Shown in pieces: positions 31,107 to 40,720 of a stretch of 64,000 nt of DNA (the first letter of the stretch is position 1; every line of letters begins with the position of its first letter). The notes beneath the pieces are model-generated. The model did no database searches. It saw nothing but the letters and a program-made list of their open reading frames with translations, and had not been told where the DNA came from. Position numbers and translations under genes: made by a program. Source of the DNA: Paraglaciecola arctica (GTDB lineage Bacteria > Pseudomonadota > Gammaproteobacteria > Enterobacterales > Alteromonadaceae); NCBI RefSeq assembly GCF_018861065.1, contig NZ_JAHKQO010000045.1, positions 186,001-250,000 of the forward strand, written 5' to 3'.

Positions 31107-31850
31107 TTATTGCTTTATTTCTTCAGTGTGGCAGATTAACGTGCCTACATCTTCGCCCATCACAACAGCCTTCATACATCCAGGTGTATTCATGTTAAAA
31201 ACGCGAATTGGCACATTATGATCACGAGCTAGGGTGAAGGCGGCTAGATCCATCACTTTTAGTTCTTTTTCTAAGACTTCGTTATAGGTCAAGGTTTTGA
31301 ATAGTTTGGCTTCTGGGTTTTTCGCTGGATCATCATCGTAAACACCATCAACTTTGGTACCCTTCAAGACCGCATCGGCCTCTATTTCTATACCTCGTAG
31401 GCAAGCAGCAGAATCAGTAGTAAAAAACGGATTACCTGTTCCAGCAGAAAAAATAACCACTCGACCTGATTTGAGTAAACTAATCGCCTCTGCCCAGTTG
31501 TAAGCATCACAAACACCATTGAGAGGAATAGCTGACATAAGACGGGCATTGACAAAAGCACGATGCAAAGCATCACGCATAGCCAAACCGTTCATCACAG
31601 TCGCCAGCATCCCCATGTGATCTCCGACTACACGATTCATACCCGCTTTGGCCAAACCTTCACCTCGGAAAAGGTTGCCCCCACCAATAACCAGACCGAC
31701 CTCAACACCCAACTCAACTAGCTCTTTAATTTCTTGAGCCATACGTTCTAACACTTTAGGGTCGATGCCAAAACCTTCGTCTCCCATTAATGCTTCACCG
31801 CTTAACTTTAATAGAATTCTTCGATAAGCGGACTTAGGTGCGATACTCAT
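31107..31850 (-). CDS. pyrH: UMP kinase
   Basis: This 247-residue hexameric amino-acid-kinase-fold enzyme phosphorylates UMP to UDP. The start [21 protein letters not shown] carries the phosphate-binding Lys, and GGGNLFRG (about 57-64) and [16 protein letters not shown] (about 134-149) form the active site. A terminator separates it from tsf, so it probably starts a new transcript at about 31.9 kb. No convincing promoter spacing was found there. Confidence 0.97.
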   Translation of the reverse strand: MSIAPKSAYRRILLKLSGEALMGDEGFGIDPKVLERMAQEIKELVELGVEVGLVIGGGNLFRGEGLAKAGMNRVVGDHMGMLATVMNGLAMRDALHRAFVNARLMSAIPLNGVCDAYNWAEAISLLKSGRVVIFSAGTGNPFFTTDSAACLRGIEIEADAVLKGTKVDGVYDDDPAKNPEAKLFKTLTYNEVLEKELKVMDLAAFTLARDHNVPIRVFNMNTPGCMKAVVMGEDVGTLICHTEEIKQ

Positions 31851-31964
31851 AGATTGATAGTTCCTTAAGGTGATAAAAGGCGGCGACGATAAAAGGCCAA
31901 TAAGCCTATTTTATATATGTCTTTGTTGTCTCAAAGTCGTAGATTCAAAACAACATAGGCATAT

Positions 31965-31991
31965 AAAAAAAAGCACCTCATTTTGAGGTGC
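31965..31991 (-). terminator. Intrinsic terminator after tsf
   Basis: On the minus strand an 8-bp stem GCACCTCA / TGAGGTGC runs into eight T residues, about 35 bp after the tsf stop codon. Confidence 0.92.
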
Positions 31992-32025
31992 CAGTATTAT
32001 ACCCAAACATCGTTAAAAGGCATTT

Positions 32026-32898
32026 TTATTTTTTAGCAGCTGCCATTTGAGCGGCAACTTCAGCTGCAAAATCTTCTTCTTTTTTCTCGATACCTTCACC
32101 TACTTCAAAACGTACGAAGTTAATCACATCGGCATCTTTAGATTTAAGCAAGTCAGCAACTAGCATAGAAGGATCTTTCACAAAAGGCTGACCAGTCAAG
32201 CTGACTTCGCCAGTGAATTTTTTCATACGGCCAGAAACCATTTTTTCAGCGATTTCAGCTGGTTTACCAGACTGAATTGCAATATCTAGCTGAATTTCTT
32301 TTTCTTTAGCAACCACTTCTGCTGGTACATCTTCAGGCTTCACAAACTGTGGGCTTGAAGCGGCAATATGCATAGCGATGTCTTTCGCTAATTCTTCATC
32401 ACCACCTTGTAAAATGGCAATAACACCTATTCGTGCGCCATGAACATATGCGCCAAGGTTGTCACCTTCAACAGAGATCACACGACGTGGACTGATGTTT
32501 TCACCAATTTTAGCAACTAAAGTGTCACGAAGGTCACTGATTTTAACACCGTCAACTTCAGTGTTATTTAGTGTGTCCATATCGTTAATTTTATTCGCAG
32601 AAGCGACTTCAATTAGCTGTTGACCAAACTTGATAAAGCCATCGTCGCGAGCAACAAAGTCAGTTTCGCTGTTCACTTCCATCATAGTTGCCACACCGTT
32701 AGCAACTTTAGTCAAAATCACACCTTCAGCGGCAATACGACCAGCCTTTTTAGCGGCTTTCGCTTGACCATTTTTACGCATATTTTCAATTGCTAGCTCA
32801 ATGTCACCATCAGTTTCAACTAAGGCTTTTTTACAATCAAGCATACCGGCGGCTGTACGCTCACGCAATTCTTTAACTAGGGCTGCAGTCACTGCCAT
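32026..32898 (-). CDS. tsf: Translation elongation factor Ts
   Basis: This 290-residue protein is the nucleotide-exchange factor of EF-Tu. The N-terminal UBA-like region with [16 protein letters not shown] (about 10-25) and the core motif [11 protein letters not shown] (about 77-87) identify it. It follows rpsB in the same direction, as is nearly universal, with a terminator-like hairpin in the 140-bp gap that could reduce its expression relative to S2. Confidence 0.97.
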   Translation of the reverse strand: MAVTAALVKELRERTAAGMLDCKKALVETDGDIELAIENMRKNGQAKAAKKAGRIAAEGVILTKVANGVATMMEVNSETDFVARDDGFIKFGQQLIEVASANKINDMDTLNNTEVDGVKISDLRDTLVAKIGENISPRRVISVEGDNLGAYVHGARIGVIAILQGGDEELAKDIAMHIAASSPQFVKPEDVPAEVVAKEKEIQLDIAIQSGKPAEIAEKMVSGRMKKFTGEVSLTGQPFVKDPSMLVADLLKSKDADVINFVRFEVGEGIEKKEEDFAAEVAAQMAAAKK

Positions 32899-32950
32899 TT
32901 TCGTTTCCTCGTCAAAATAATTTGATCAAATTATTTGAAATTATACATTT

Positions 32951-32975
32951 AAAAACAGGGGCGCTAGCCCCTGTT
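32951..32975 (-). terminator. Hairpin with T run between rpsB and tsf (partial terminator)
   Basis: On the minus strand AACAGGGGC pairs perfectly with GCCCCTGTT around a TAGC loop and continues into a run of T residues. It lies about 64 bp after the rpsB stop. Partial termination at such an rpsB-tsf site is known in E. coli; here it is inferred. Confidence 0.8.
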
Positions 32976-33038
32976 AAATTAATTCGTGTTAGATAACAAA
33001 AACTTTGCTACCCAAAATGTCGCTCAACGCTAAGTAAA

Positions 33039-33770
33039 TTACTCAGCAGCTTCTACGAACTCACCTTTTTCAGCTTGCGCTTCAAGGTTTTGATCACGAC
33101 CTTCAATCACTGCGTTTGCAGCTGAGTTCAAATATAATTGAACCGCACGAATCGCATCATCATTGCCAGGTACGATATAATCAACACCATCAGGGTTAGA
33201 GTTAGTATCAACAATTGACACAACTGGAATACCTAAGTTGCCCGCTTCAGTGATAGCAATATGTTCGTGGTCAGCATCAACAACAAACAACACGTCTGGT
33301 AAACCACCCATGTTTTTAATACCACCTAAACTAGTTTCAAGCTTAGTCATTTCACGAGTTAACATTAGTACTTCTTTTTTAGTCAATTTTTCGAACGTAC
33401 CGTCTTGGCTTTGTTGCTCAAGCTCTTTTAAACGTTTGATTGACTGACGAACAGTTTTCCAGTTTGTTAACATTCCGCCCAACCAGCGTTTATTAACATA
33501 AAATTGGTCGCATTTGTCTGCGGCTTCTTTCACTGCATCACTTGCTGCACGCTTAGTTCCAACGAAAAGGATTTTACCTTTCTTAGCAGCAACGCCACCA
33601 ACAAAGTTAAGTGCTTCGTTAAACATAGGAACAGTTTTTTCAAGATTGATGATATGAACTTTGTTACGTGCGCCAAAAATGAAAGGTTTCATTTTTGGAT
33701 TCCAGTAACGAGTTTGGTGTCCAAAGTGTACGCCTGCCTGAAGCATGTCGCGCATAGATACATTTGCCAT
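33039..33770 (-). CDS. rpsB: 30S ribosomal protein S2
   Basis: This 243-residue small-subunit protein has the family start [20 protein letters not shown] and the [26 protein letters not shown] region (about 20-46). Its C-terminal acidic tail is typical of Gammaproteobacteria. A TGAGGAAT ribosome site precedes the ATG. A strong sigma-70 promoter and a structured leader of about 190 nt lie upstream. Confidence 0.98.
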   Translation of the reverse strand: MANVSMRDMLQAGVHFGHQTRYWNPKMKPFIFGARNKVHIINLEKTVPMFNEALNFVGGVAAKKGKILFVGTKRAASDAVKEAADKCDQFYVNKRWLGGMLTNWKTVRQSIKRLKELEQQSQDGTFEKLTKKEVLMLTREMTKLETSLGGIKNMGGLPDVLFVVDADHEHIAITEAGNLGIPVVSIVDTNSNPDGVDYIVPGNDDAIRAVQLYLNSAANAVIEGRDQNLEAQAEKGEFVEAAE

Positions 33771-33960
33771 TATAAAGATTCCTCAATATGGGGTTAGGCC
33801 TCCATACATCCCAGTTTTCGATCCACTTAGTGACTTCTTCATAAGAAACACTGCGCAGACACCCCGAAAAATGTGTCGATGTATGTGTGATATTTACGCT
33901 AATCTAGTTAGCCTCTTCGCGATAATTAAAAAAGGTTTTCACCTTCATTAATTTCAGCGG
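33771..33960 (-). promoter_or_regulatory. rpsB 5' leader, candidate S2 autoregulatory RNA
   Basis: The predicted transcript start near 33960 leaves a leader of about 190 nt. It contains a hairpin made from GACAC and GTGTC, and close to the start codon a GGAGGC-like stretch followed by CCCCATATTGAGGAATC. S2-mediated repression of rpsB-tsf through a conserved leader is established in E. coli and other Gammaproteobacteria; applying it here is inference from position and partial resemblance. Confidence 0.5.
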
Positions 33961-33965
33961 TGCGC

Positions 33966-33994
33966 TTTATAGCACGAGGCTAGGCTCTGTTCAA
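33966..33994 (-). promoter_or_regulatory. Sigma-70 promoter of rpsB-tsf
   Basis: On the minus strand -35 TTGAAC (33989-33994) and -10 TATAAA (33966-33971) are separated by exactly 17 bp. A GC-rich discriminator (GCGCACC) follows, as is common at stringently controlled ribosomal promoters. Confidence 0.85.
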
Positions 33995-34029
33995 GTGGAG
34001 CCGGGTAATTTAAAGTAAAAATCAACAAA

Positions 34030-35232
34030 TTGGACGTCATTTTGAACGATCAGCAAAACAAAACATTTTTTCAACTGATTGCCATCGCAACTTTTACAAA
34101 ACTCGCCGACTTACTTATTTCGGCTAAAACCACTTTACCTTGGTTACTGACTAGCTTAGGCGCGCCTATTTGGATTATTTCATTATTAGTGCCAATTCGT
34201 GAGTCTGGCTCCTTGATACCTCAATGGACCATTAAGCAATACACTCAAAATGTGCAAAACCGAGTAATCCTATGGCGATGGGGCATTGTTATCCAGACTA
34301 CTGCCATAGGTGGCATTTTGATCGCTGCGATATGTACCGAAAAACTCATCGCTGGATTATTAATACTCTGTGCATTGTTAATATTAAGCTTAGGCCGCTC
34401 CGCAACGTCGCTGAGTATGAAAGATATTCAGGGAGTAAACATAAAGAAAGGCAAAAGAGGTAAGTTAGTAGGGATTGCCTCATCTATTTCCGGACTGTTA
34501 TCACTGCTAACCGCGGTATTGATGATTTTGGCGCCGGAGCAACAAAGTACCGCTACCGTTGCCATTCTAATTGCTCTTTCAATAGCGTTAATGCTAGTAA
34601 GTTTGGTGTTTTCGCGCAATCTCAGCGCACAATTGAGCCACGACGATGAAAAGTCAAATGACCAACATGGGTTGTGGAAAACTCTTTACCAGCAGGGAGA
34701 CCTAAAAAACTTGATTATTAGTAGATGTTTATTATTACATGGAGCATTAATTGCGCCATTTTTTGTTAGTGGCGCAGCCAGCAACAACGACCATTTCCAA
34801 TTGCCCTATTTTATTATCGCCAGCGCCTTAGCATCGTTCTTAAGTTCTTATTTGTGGGGGAAGTTGGCAGACAAGAATGCGGTTAAGACATTATTCATTG
34901 CCACTTTGGTATGTGTTTTGGCATCTGTCGGTTTCGTTATTTTCACTGATGCCAATAATTGGCAGTTAAATATAGCTTTGTTTTTCCTACTAAGTCTTGG
35001 CTACGCAGGGATAAGAACAGGCCGTAAAACCTATATGTTAGATATTGCCCAAGGACATAAACGAACCAGTTACGTGGCTTCAGCCAATACGGTGGTGGGG
35101 TATGTTTTGCTCGCATTAGGAGGTATATATGCATCATTGCAACTATGGATAAGTGACTATGTGATATTAATCATGACAGGCGCGCTAGTCATAGGCTTAT
35201 TCCATACTTTAACTATGCGGGCCGAAAAATAA
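34030..35232 (+). CDS. Major facilitator superfamily-like transporter
   Basis: This 400-residue polytopic membrane protein has about ten to twelve hydrophobic segments in two halves, with a central loop rich in charged residues near residue 200. That is the layout of MFS carriers. I see no motif that tells the substrate. The start is a TTG (34030, or a second TTG at 34042). It is divergent from rpsB and sits in an accessory insert, with only 29 bp before a convergent peroxiredoxin-like gene. Confidence 0.75.
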   Translation: MDVILNDQQNKTFFQLIAIATFTKLADLLISAKTTLPWLLTSLGAPIWIISLLVPIRESGSLIPQWTIKQYTQNVQNRVILWRWGIVIQTTAIGGILIAAICTEKLIAGLLILCALLILSLGRSATSLSMKDIQGVNIKKGKRGKLVGIASSISGLLSLLTAVLMILAPEQQSTATVAILIALSIALMLVSLVFSRNLSAQLSHDDEKSNDQHGLWKTLYQQGDLKNLIISRCLLLHGALIAPFFVSGAASNNDHFQLPYFIIASALASFLSSYLWGKLADKNAVKTLFIATLVCVLASVGFVIFTDANNWQLNIALFFLLSLGYAGIRTGRKTYMLDIAQGHKRTSYVASANTVVGYVLLALGGIYASLQLWISDYVILIMTGALVIGLFHTLTMRAEK

Positions 35233-35261
35233 CGGTGAGACTAACGCCTCACCACCGAACA

Positions 35262-35804
35262 TTAATAACTATGAGTACCACGGATGGGATAGTTATTGTC
35301 CATCGCATACTCTAATCCAGTCACAAATTGATCGATATTAGGCCGTATAAATGGCGCGTTAGCAATCTCCAACATGGCGGTTTGACCTTTTGGATTAACT
35401 AGAAATAACCCTGGTTCCGCAAACACATGATCGGTCTCTGAATCACTTGTAGGTTCTGAAATATACAACCCTAATTTTTTCATATCTTCAGTTTGCAATT
35501 CGAGTAAAACTGGAAAGCCCACCTCTAACCCATTGATTTTAAATTGTTCTAGTTGTTTTTTGTTATCCGCTGAAACGGCAACTATATCAACATTGAGCGC
35601 TTCAAATCGACCAGAAAGCATGGCTATCTCATTTAGATATTTTAAACAAATTGGACAATGTTGGCCTCGGTAGACCACGACCAACGTCCATCGACCAGTC
35701 GCTACTTGAGGCTGTACGTCAACTAAAGACACGACTCGCCCATCCGCGGTTTTGACGTTAACTTGTGGGAAACTTTCTCCCGCTCTTAATTTCGTATTTT
35801 GCAT
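35262..35804 (-). CDS. Peroxiredoxin-like (AhpC/TSA family) protein
   Basis: This 180-residue protein has a thioredoxin-like fold. The active-site region YRGQHCPICLKYL has Cys50 at the peroxidatic position of AhpC/TSA proteins and a second Cys53, giving a CPIC motif. No signal peptide is seen. It probably reduces peroxides or disulfides in the cytoplasm. The substrate and the reductant are not known. A large palindromic region occupies the DNA just upstream, where its promoter should be. Confidence 0.83.
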   Translation of the reverse strand: MQNTKLRAGESFPQVNVKTADGRVVSLVDVQPQVATGRWTLVVVYRGQHCPICLKYLNEIAMLSGRFEALNVDIVAVSADNKKQLEQFKINGLEVGFPVLLELQTEDMKKLGLYISEPTSDSETDHVFAEPGLFLVNPKGQTAMLEIANAPFIRPNIDQFVTGLEYAMDNNYPIRGTHSY

Positions 35805-35830
35805 ATTGGTTTTTCCTTCTTTTTAATATT

Positions 35831-36085
35831 TAAAGGATAACTAACCTGAGCTCGGGTTAAGACGTGCCGCTTCCTCTAAAGTAAATATAATAAAAACAAT
35901 AGGTTATAGTCTTATTACTTATTTAGCCGCCAATTTAATGCATCCAGTGCTGATATTATTGTGTTTATCAAGGCGAGATTGCTCGCAATAGCCAGCTATT
36001 GCGAGCAAGTTCAACGAAGATAGGCGCAATAATAGCGGTGCTGGACGGTATGGCTTATCCCGAGTTAAGGTTAACTACCTTAGTT
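35831..36085. repeat. Long imperfect inverted repeat (MITE-like palindromic element)
   Basis: The centre is a perfect 13-bp hairpin, TTGCTCGCAATAG (35979-35991) and its complement (35996-36008), loop CCAG. Complementarity continues outward with mismatches: 35943-35978 against 36009-36049. After an unpaired left-arm stretch of about 72 nt (35871-35942), 35831-35870 pairs with 36050-36085. The outermost bases (TAAAGG and CCTTAG) are also nearly complementary. No transposase is encoded and no clear target duplication was found. It looks like a non-autonomous palindromic element whose left arm was interrupted. The interval holds no gene. Confidence 0.7.
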
Positions 36086-36174
36086 TTTGGCGACTAAGCG
36101 GTAATACGACTTTCAACTGCGATGCATTCATCGACATATTGAGTCGTGATTAGTCCCCATTTGAAAATGGTTAA

Positions 36175-36606
36175 TTACGCTTGCTGCATCTCTTTTTGAT
36201 AATCGTTGGCAAGCTGGTCTTGTTGCTTGTGGCTCAACACCTTATTAGCATGTTGGAAAAATTCTGACTCTTCTTCATCTAAGTGATGTAACACAAGGTC
36301 TTGCAAGGATTTCATATGATGTAACCAAGCCGATGAACTCATTTCTGTGTTATCTAACTTTTCTACTAGTTCATCAATTTCATGATGCTCAGCTATGCCG
36401 TGTCTTGAATCCTCAATGGTTTTATCAGATTCCATTAATGGCGAGTAAAAGTGTCTTTCTTCAGCTACCGCATGTTGACTGAGCTGCTCTTTTAATTCAG
36501 AAAAGTATGCTCTTCGTGTTTCAGTATCACCTGAGGTTTCAACTAAAATTTTCATTAACAATCGTTGTTTTTCGTGGTCTTTTCTTAAAGCTTGAAAAAT
36601 TTCCAT
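36175..36606 (-). CDS. Hemerythrin HHE cation-binding domain protein
   Basis: This 143-residue helical protein has the spaced histidines and acids of a di-iron hemerythrin-like bundle: RKDHEKQ (about 9-15), HAVAEERHFY (about 41-50), AEHHEIDE (about 72-79) and LVLHHLDEEESEFF (about 108-121). Such proteins bind oxygen or nitric oxide, or store or sense iron. With the neighbouring peroxiredoxin-like gene on the same strand it suggests an oxidative stress role, which is inference. A GGAG site precedes the ATG. Confidence 0.85.
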   Translation of the reverse strand: MEIFQALRKDHEKQRLLMKILVETSGDTETRRAYFSELKEQLSQHAVAEERHFYSPLMESDKTIEDSRHGIAEHHEIDELVEKLDNTEMSSSAWLHHMKSLQDLVLHHLDEEESEFFQHANKVLSHKQQDQLANDYQKEMQQA

Positions 36607-36830
36607 AAGTACTCCAATCGGTTAGATGTATGCTTTGGTAAAAGCCAACATCATGCCAATAAGATAACCATTTGTTTTATATAGGTATTTATTAATCGAA
36701 CTTTGACAAACAATCAGGATTCATCTTTTAAATAAGAAAAAACTACACACGTTAAGTAAGAACTACAGGCTATGTCTAAAATAAATCACCATTGAATTCG
36801 AAGCTGATATTTATTCAGCCCTAGCGAGAA

Positions 36831-36859
36831 TCGACCTTAAAAGATACAATAAGTAGAAT
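36831..36859 (+). promoter_or_regulatory. Possible sigma-70 promoter of map
   Basis: A -10 TAGAAT (36854-36859) lies 17 bp from a weak -35 TCGACC (36831-36836). Transcription would begin about 25 bp before the TTG start of map. Confidence 0.4.
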
Positions 36860-36891
36860 TTATAAATTGTACTGAAATTTAGGAAAGAACC

Positions 36892-37683
36892 TTGCCAGCC
36901 ACTATTAAAACAGCCTCTGAAATTGAAAAAATGCGTATTGCTGGTCGTCTTGCAGCTGATGTTTTGCAAATGATCGGTGAACATGTCAAAAAAGGTGTCA
37001 CCACCAACGAGCTGAATCAAATTTGTCACGATTACATTGTCGATGTGCAAAAGTGCATCCCTGCTCCTCTTAACTATGGCAATCCACCTTTTCCTAAATC
37101 CATTTGTACCTCAGTAAACCATGTTATTTGTCATGGCATTCCCTCCGATAAACAACTTAAAGACGGGGACTCGGTGAACATTGATGTCACTGTCATTAAA
37201 GATGGCTATCACGGTGATACATCCAAAATGTTTGTGGTAGGTAAACCGTCAATTTTGACTGAAAGACTAATAAGGGTGACTCAAGAGTCGTTGTATAAAG
37301 GAATAAAAATGGTCAAACCCGGTGTGCGTTTGGGCGACATCGGCCATGCCATTCAGGAATATGCCGAAGGCCACAATTATTCAATTGTTCGTGAATATTG
37401 TGGCCATGGTATTGGCGCTAACTTCCATGAAGAACCTCAAGTAGTTCATTATGGTAAGCCTAATACCGGTGAAACTCTTGAAGAAGGCATGTGTTTTACC
37501 ATAGAACCTATGATTAATGCTGGTAAAAGGTTTTCAAAAGTATTGCCAGACAAGTGGACTGTTGTAACTAAAGACCGCAGTCTGAGTGCGCAATGGGAAC
37601 ACACGTTATTGGTCACCGCAAACGGCGTAGAAATATTGACTTTACGAGATGACGAAGAGATAGACCGTATCATTAACCACTAA
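36892..37683 (+). CDS. map: Type I methionine aminopeptidase
   Basis: This 263-residue metalloenzyme removes the N-terminal methionine from new proteins. The five metal ligands fall where expected: Asp98 (VNIDVT), Asp109 (HGDTSKMF), a His near 172 (GHGIGANFHEEP), and Glu residues near 205 (TIEPMI) and 236 (QWEHT). His81 matches the substrate-contacting His. The start is TTG with an AGGAAAG site 5 nt upstream. The stop codon lies inside a perfect 10-bp hairpin (37672-37697) without a T run. glnD follows in the same direction. Confidence 0.97.
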   Translation: MPATIKTASEIEKMRIAGRLAADVLQMIGEHVKKGVTTNELNQICHDYIVDVQKCIPAPLNYGNPPFPKSICTSVNHVICHGIPSDKQLKDGDSVNIDVTVIKDGYHGDTSKMFVVGKPSILTERLIRVTQESLYKGIKMVKPGVRLGDIGHAIQEYAEGHNYSIVREYCGHGIGANFHEEPQVVHYGKPNTGETLEEGMCFTIEPMINAGKRFSKVLPDKWTVVTKDRSLSAQWEHTLLVTANGVEILTLRDDEEIDRIINH

Positions 37684-37824
37684 TTTCAGTGGTTAATCTC
37701 GGTTAATACAATCAAACCTTATGATAAATAATTATTGCTGGCGGTAAATAGTTATTTGTCATAATCCAATATTCACGTAATTTGTGTCAATAGATCAACC
37801 ATCCACCCATAAAAGGTATTTATA

Positions 37825-40443
37825 TTGTCTTTACAAAGCCTACTTAGCCAAATAAAACTAATTAATAGCACAGATAATATTACCGCCTTTAAAACAATAG
37901 TTTCAAATAGCTATGAGTGGCTTGATAGTGAATTAGGCTCTGGAGAAGTAACAGGTCTGGTTTTAGGGAGAGCCACATTAGTTGACACTTTGCTCAGACA
38001 CATCTGGCAATTGATGGAACTGCATAAAGAGAAAAATTTAGCCTTAGTCGCAGTGGGTGGATACGGGAGAGGCCAACTTCAACCCTATTCAGATATTGAT
38101 TTATTATTGCTAAGTAAAAAATCATTATCTACAAAACAACAAGAACACATAAGCCGATTTATCACTCTGTTATGGGATATTGGTTTGGATGTGGGTCAAT
38201 CAGTACGTACCATAAAAGAAACCTTTCAACTTGCGAAACAAGACGTCTCTATCGCAACAAATTTGGTGGAAGCGCGGATATTAAATGGCTGCCAAACAAC
38301 GTTCGATGACTTACAACAAAAACTAAATGGTCGGGGATATTGGAGCAGTAAAGATTTTTTTGTGGCAAAAGATCAAGAACAAAAAGCACGCCATGCAAAA
38401 TTCAAAGACACTTCTTACAATTTAGAACCCAACGTAAAGGAAAGTCCTGGATGTCTGCGAGATATCCAATCTATTGGTTGGGTAGCCAAAAAACATTTTA
38501 ATGCAACCGATGGCAAAGATTTGCTAGAACACGGTTATTTTAACCAACAAGAATTTGATGAGTTAATAGAATGTCGAGAGATTCTCTGGCGCATTAGGTT
38601 TGCGTTACACATAGTCGCTGGGCGCAGTGAAAATCGTTTGTTATTTGATTACCAAGCTGATGTAGCGACGCGATTAGGCTATGGTGACGACGGGAAAAAA
38701 TCCGTTGAAAAAATGATGAAAATCTTTTTTAGAACGGTTCGAAGGATCAGTGAACTGAATAAGATGTTAATGCAACGTTTTAGTCAAGACGTGTTGAGCC
38801 TAAATGTGAAACAACAAATCAAGGTTAATGCCGACTTTGAATTGCTTGACGGTTATATTGCTCCTACTCACGACAACGTTTTTACCTCGCCAGAAGCGAT
38901 TTTGAAGTTTCTATTATTACTGGCTGACACCCCCGATATTCAAGACTTACACTCCAGTTGTTTACGTCAATTGCGTATTGCACGAAGAGCATTTCGCAAA
39001 CAATATTATGTGGAACGAGAGGAATGCCGAGAGCTATTTTTACTGTTGATGAAACACCCTAACTTTTTCTCTCTAGGTTGGGACATTATGCATAAACACG
39101 GAGTTTTGCAGGCCTATATTCCCCAATGGGATCATATTGTAGGCATGATGCAATTTGATTTGTTTCACGCCTACACAGTCGACGAACATACCCATAGATT
39201 GGTCAAAAACATCCATCAATATTCGCAACCAGAAAACAAAGAGTTTCCACGCTGCGGCAATATAGTTAAAAACCTTGATAAACCTGAATTATTATACATT
39301 GCCGCTATTTATCACGACATAGGAAAAGGCCGCAACGGTGACCATTCCAAACTCGGTGCGGTAGATGTAAAAGAGTTCTGCGAACGCCACGGTATCAATA
39401 CCCAAGATACTGAATTGATTAGATGGTTAGTAGAAAGTCACCTGCTAATGTCTGTTGTTGCCCAAAGGCGAGATATCTACGATCCAACTGTCATCAACGA
39501 GTTTGCACAATCGGTGCGTACACACAATAACTTGAATCACCTATATGTACTTACGCTAGCGGATATTAGAGCAACCAATGACAATCTTTGGAATGATTGG
39601 AAATCTACACTATTGCGTGAGTTGTATTTGTTAACCCAAAAGGCGTTAGATAATGGTTTAGAATGTAAAGTTGCGCTGCAAGACCGGATTACTGAACACC
39701 AAACCAAAGCGATGGCTTCAATGCTTGAAAACGGCATGAACGAATCTCAAATATCGCAGTTTTGGCAACGACTTAGCGACGACTACTTTACTCGTTTCAA
39801 ACCTGCGCAAATAGCATGGCATGCCAATGTCATTTTGGCTGCCCACCCTATGACCGATGACTTTTTACTTGTTGGTACAAGTGCAAACACCTCTAAGTCA
39901 GGTGCTGAGCTAATAGTGTATGGTAAAGATAAACCTATGATGTTCGCGCAAATAGCTTCTGTTTTAGACAGTCGAAACTGCTCCATACACGATGCCCAAA
40001 TTATGCGTACCCATGATGGTTATATGTTTGATAGTTTTATTATTTTTGAACATAACGGTGACAGGATCACTTCGGTATCACGTTTAAATACGTTAAGGGA
40101 TGCGGTTGAAACCCAGTTAAACAAACCCGGTGAAGAACACGTCAACAAGCGCAAAATGTCTCGACAAATGAAGCAGCTAGATGTGCCAACTAAAGTCAGG
40201 TTTTATCCTAGTCAAACCAATGTAACTTTAGTTGAACTAGAAGCTTTAGATGCACCTGGACTGCTCGCCAATATTAGCGAGCAGTTTATTGCCCTTAATT
40301 TCAAACTACATCAAGCGAAAATCTCCACCATTGGAGAACGGGCTGAAGATTTGTTTATTATTAGCAATGAGCAAGATCAACCTCTTACTCATAACGAACA
40401 AGTGTTACTTAAAAAACATTTGTGTGAGGCACTCGACTCTTAG
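37825..40443 (+). CDS. glnD: Bifunctional uridylyltransferase/uridylyl-removing enzyme GlnD
   Basis: This 872-residue nitrogen sensor uridylylates PII when glutamine is low and removes UMP when it is high. The nucleotidyltransferase motif GGYGRGQLQPYSDIDLLLL (about 76-94, quoted as the core) comes first. The HD hydrolase domain follows with HDIGKGRNGDH (about 498-508). Two C-terminal ACT domains (about 695-775 and 800-870) bind glutamine. Length is near E. coli GlnD (890). Start is TTG at 37825, and map lies upstream as in related species. Confidence 0.97.
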   Translation: MSLQSLLSQIKLINSTDNITAFKTIVSNSYEWLDSELGSGEVTGLVLGRATLVDTLLRHIWQLMELHKEKNLALVAVGGYGRGQLQPYSDIDLLLLSKKSLSTKQQEHISRFITLLWDIGLDVGQSVRTIKETFQLAKQDVSIATNLVEARILNGCQTTFDDLQQKLNGRGYWSSKDFFVAKDQEQKARHAKFKDTSYNLEPNVKESPGCLRDIQSIGWVAKKHFNATDGKDLLEHGYFNQQEFDELIECREILWRIRFALHIVAGRSENRLLFDYQADVATRLGYGDDGKKSVEKMMKIFFRTVRRISELNKMLMQRFSQDVLSLNVKQQIKVNADFELLDGYIAPTHDNVFTSPEAILKFLLLLADTPDIQDLHSSCLRQLRIARRAFRKQYYVEREECRELFLLLMKHPNFFSLGWDIMHKHGVLQAYIPQWDHIVGMMQFDLFHAYTVDEHTHRLVKNIHQYSQPENKEFPRCGNIVKNLDKPELLYIAAIYHDIGKGRNGDHSKLGAVDVKEFCERHGINTQDTELIRWLVESHLLMSVVAQRRDIYDPTVINEFAQSVRTHNNLNHLYVLTLADIRATNDNLWNDWKSTLLRELYLLTQKALDNGLECKVALQDRITEHQTKAMASMLENGMNESQISQFWQRLSDDYFTRFKPAQIAWHANVILAAHPMTDDFLLVGTSANTSKSGAELIVYGKDKPMMFAQIASVLDSRNCSIHDAQIMRTHDGYMFDSFIIFEHNGDRITSVSRLNTLRDAVETQLNKPGEEHVNKRKMSRQMKQLDVPTKVRFYPSQTNVTLVELEALDAPGLLANISEQFIALNFKLHQAKISTIGERAEDLFIISNEQDQPLTHNEQVLLKKHLCEALDS

Positions 40444-40514
40444 ACGCTGTTTTAGCGCCAACAGAGAGCAAAGATAACTGTGGTAACTGGGATTAATGTA
40501 ATGGAAGGAATCTA

Positions 40515-40715
40515 TTGCCACTCTTTTGGACAATTTATTGCAATTTGTTCGGACAGCCGCACTGTGATGTTGAAGTCATTAAAGCTATCTGCAAACGAAT
40601 AGCAAATTACAAATCGTGCTCAGTTTGTTATTTTGAGGGTTGTAAAGCATGGCTCGCCCTAGCGTCCTGCTCCCCCATTGTTCTGGATTTTCAGACCGAT
40701 GAATCACATAAGTAA
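40515..40715 (+). CDS. Doubtful small Cys-rich ORF
   Basis: This 66-codon frame starts with a TTG, 5 nt after a strong GGAAGGA ribosome site. Seven Cys residues are present (positions 9, 17, 26, 35, 38, 43 and 52). No family is recognised, and an overlapping short frame beginning with the ATG at 40501 uses the same region. It could be a small protein or chance. Confidence 0.2.
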   Translation: MPLFWTIYCNLFGQPHCDVEVIKAICKRIANYKSCSVCYFEGCKAWLALASCSPIVLDFQTDESHK

Positions 40716-40720
40716 CTATT

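Noticed and set aside
37672-37697. Perfect 10-bp hairpin at the end of map, considered as a terminator
   Set aside because: No T run follows on the plus strand, and glnD follows in the same direction; kept only as a note under map.
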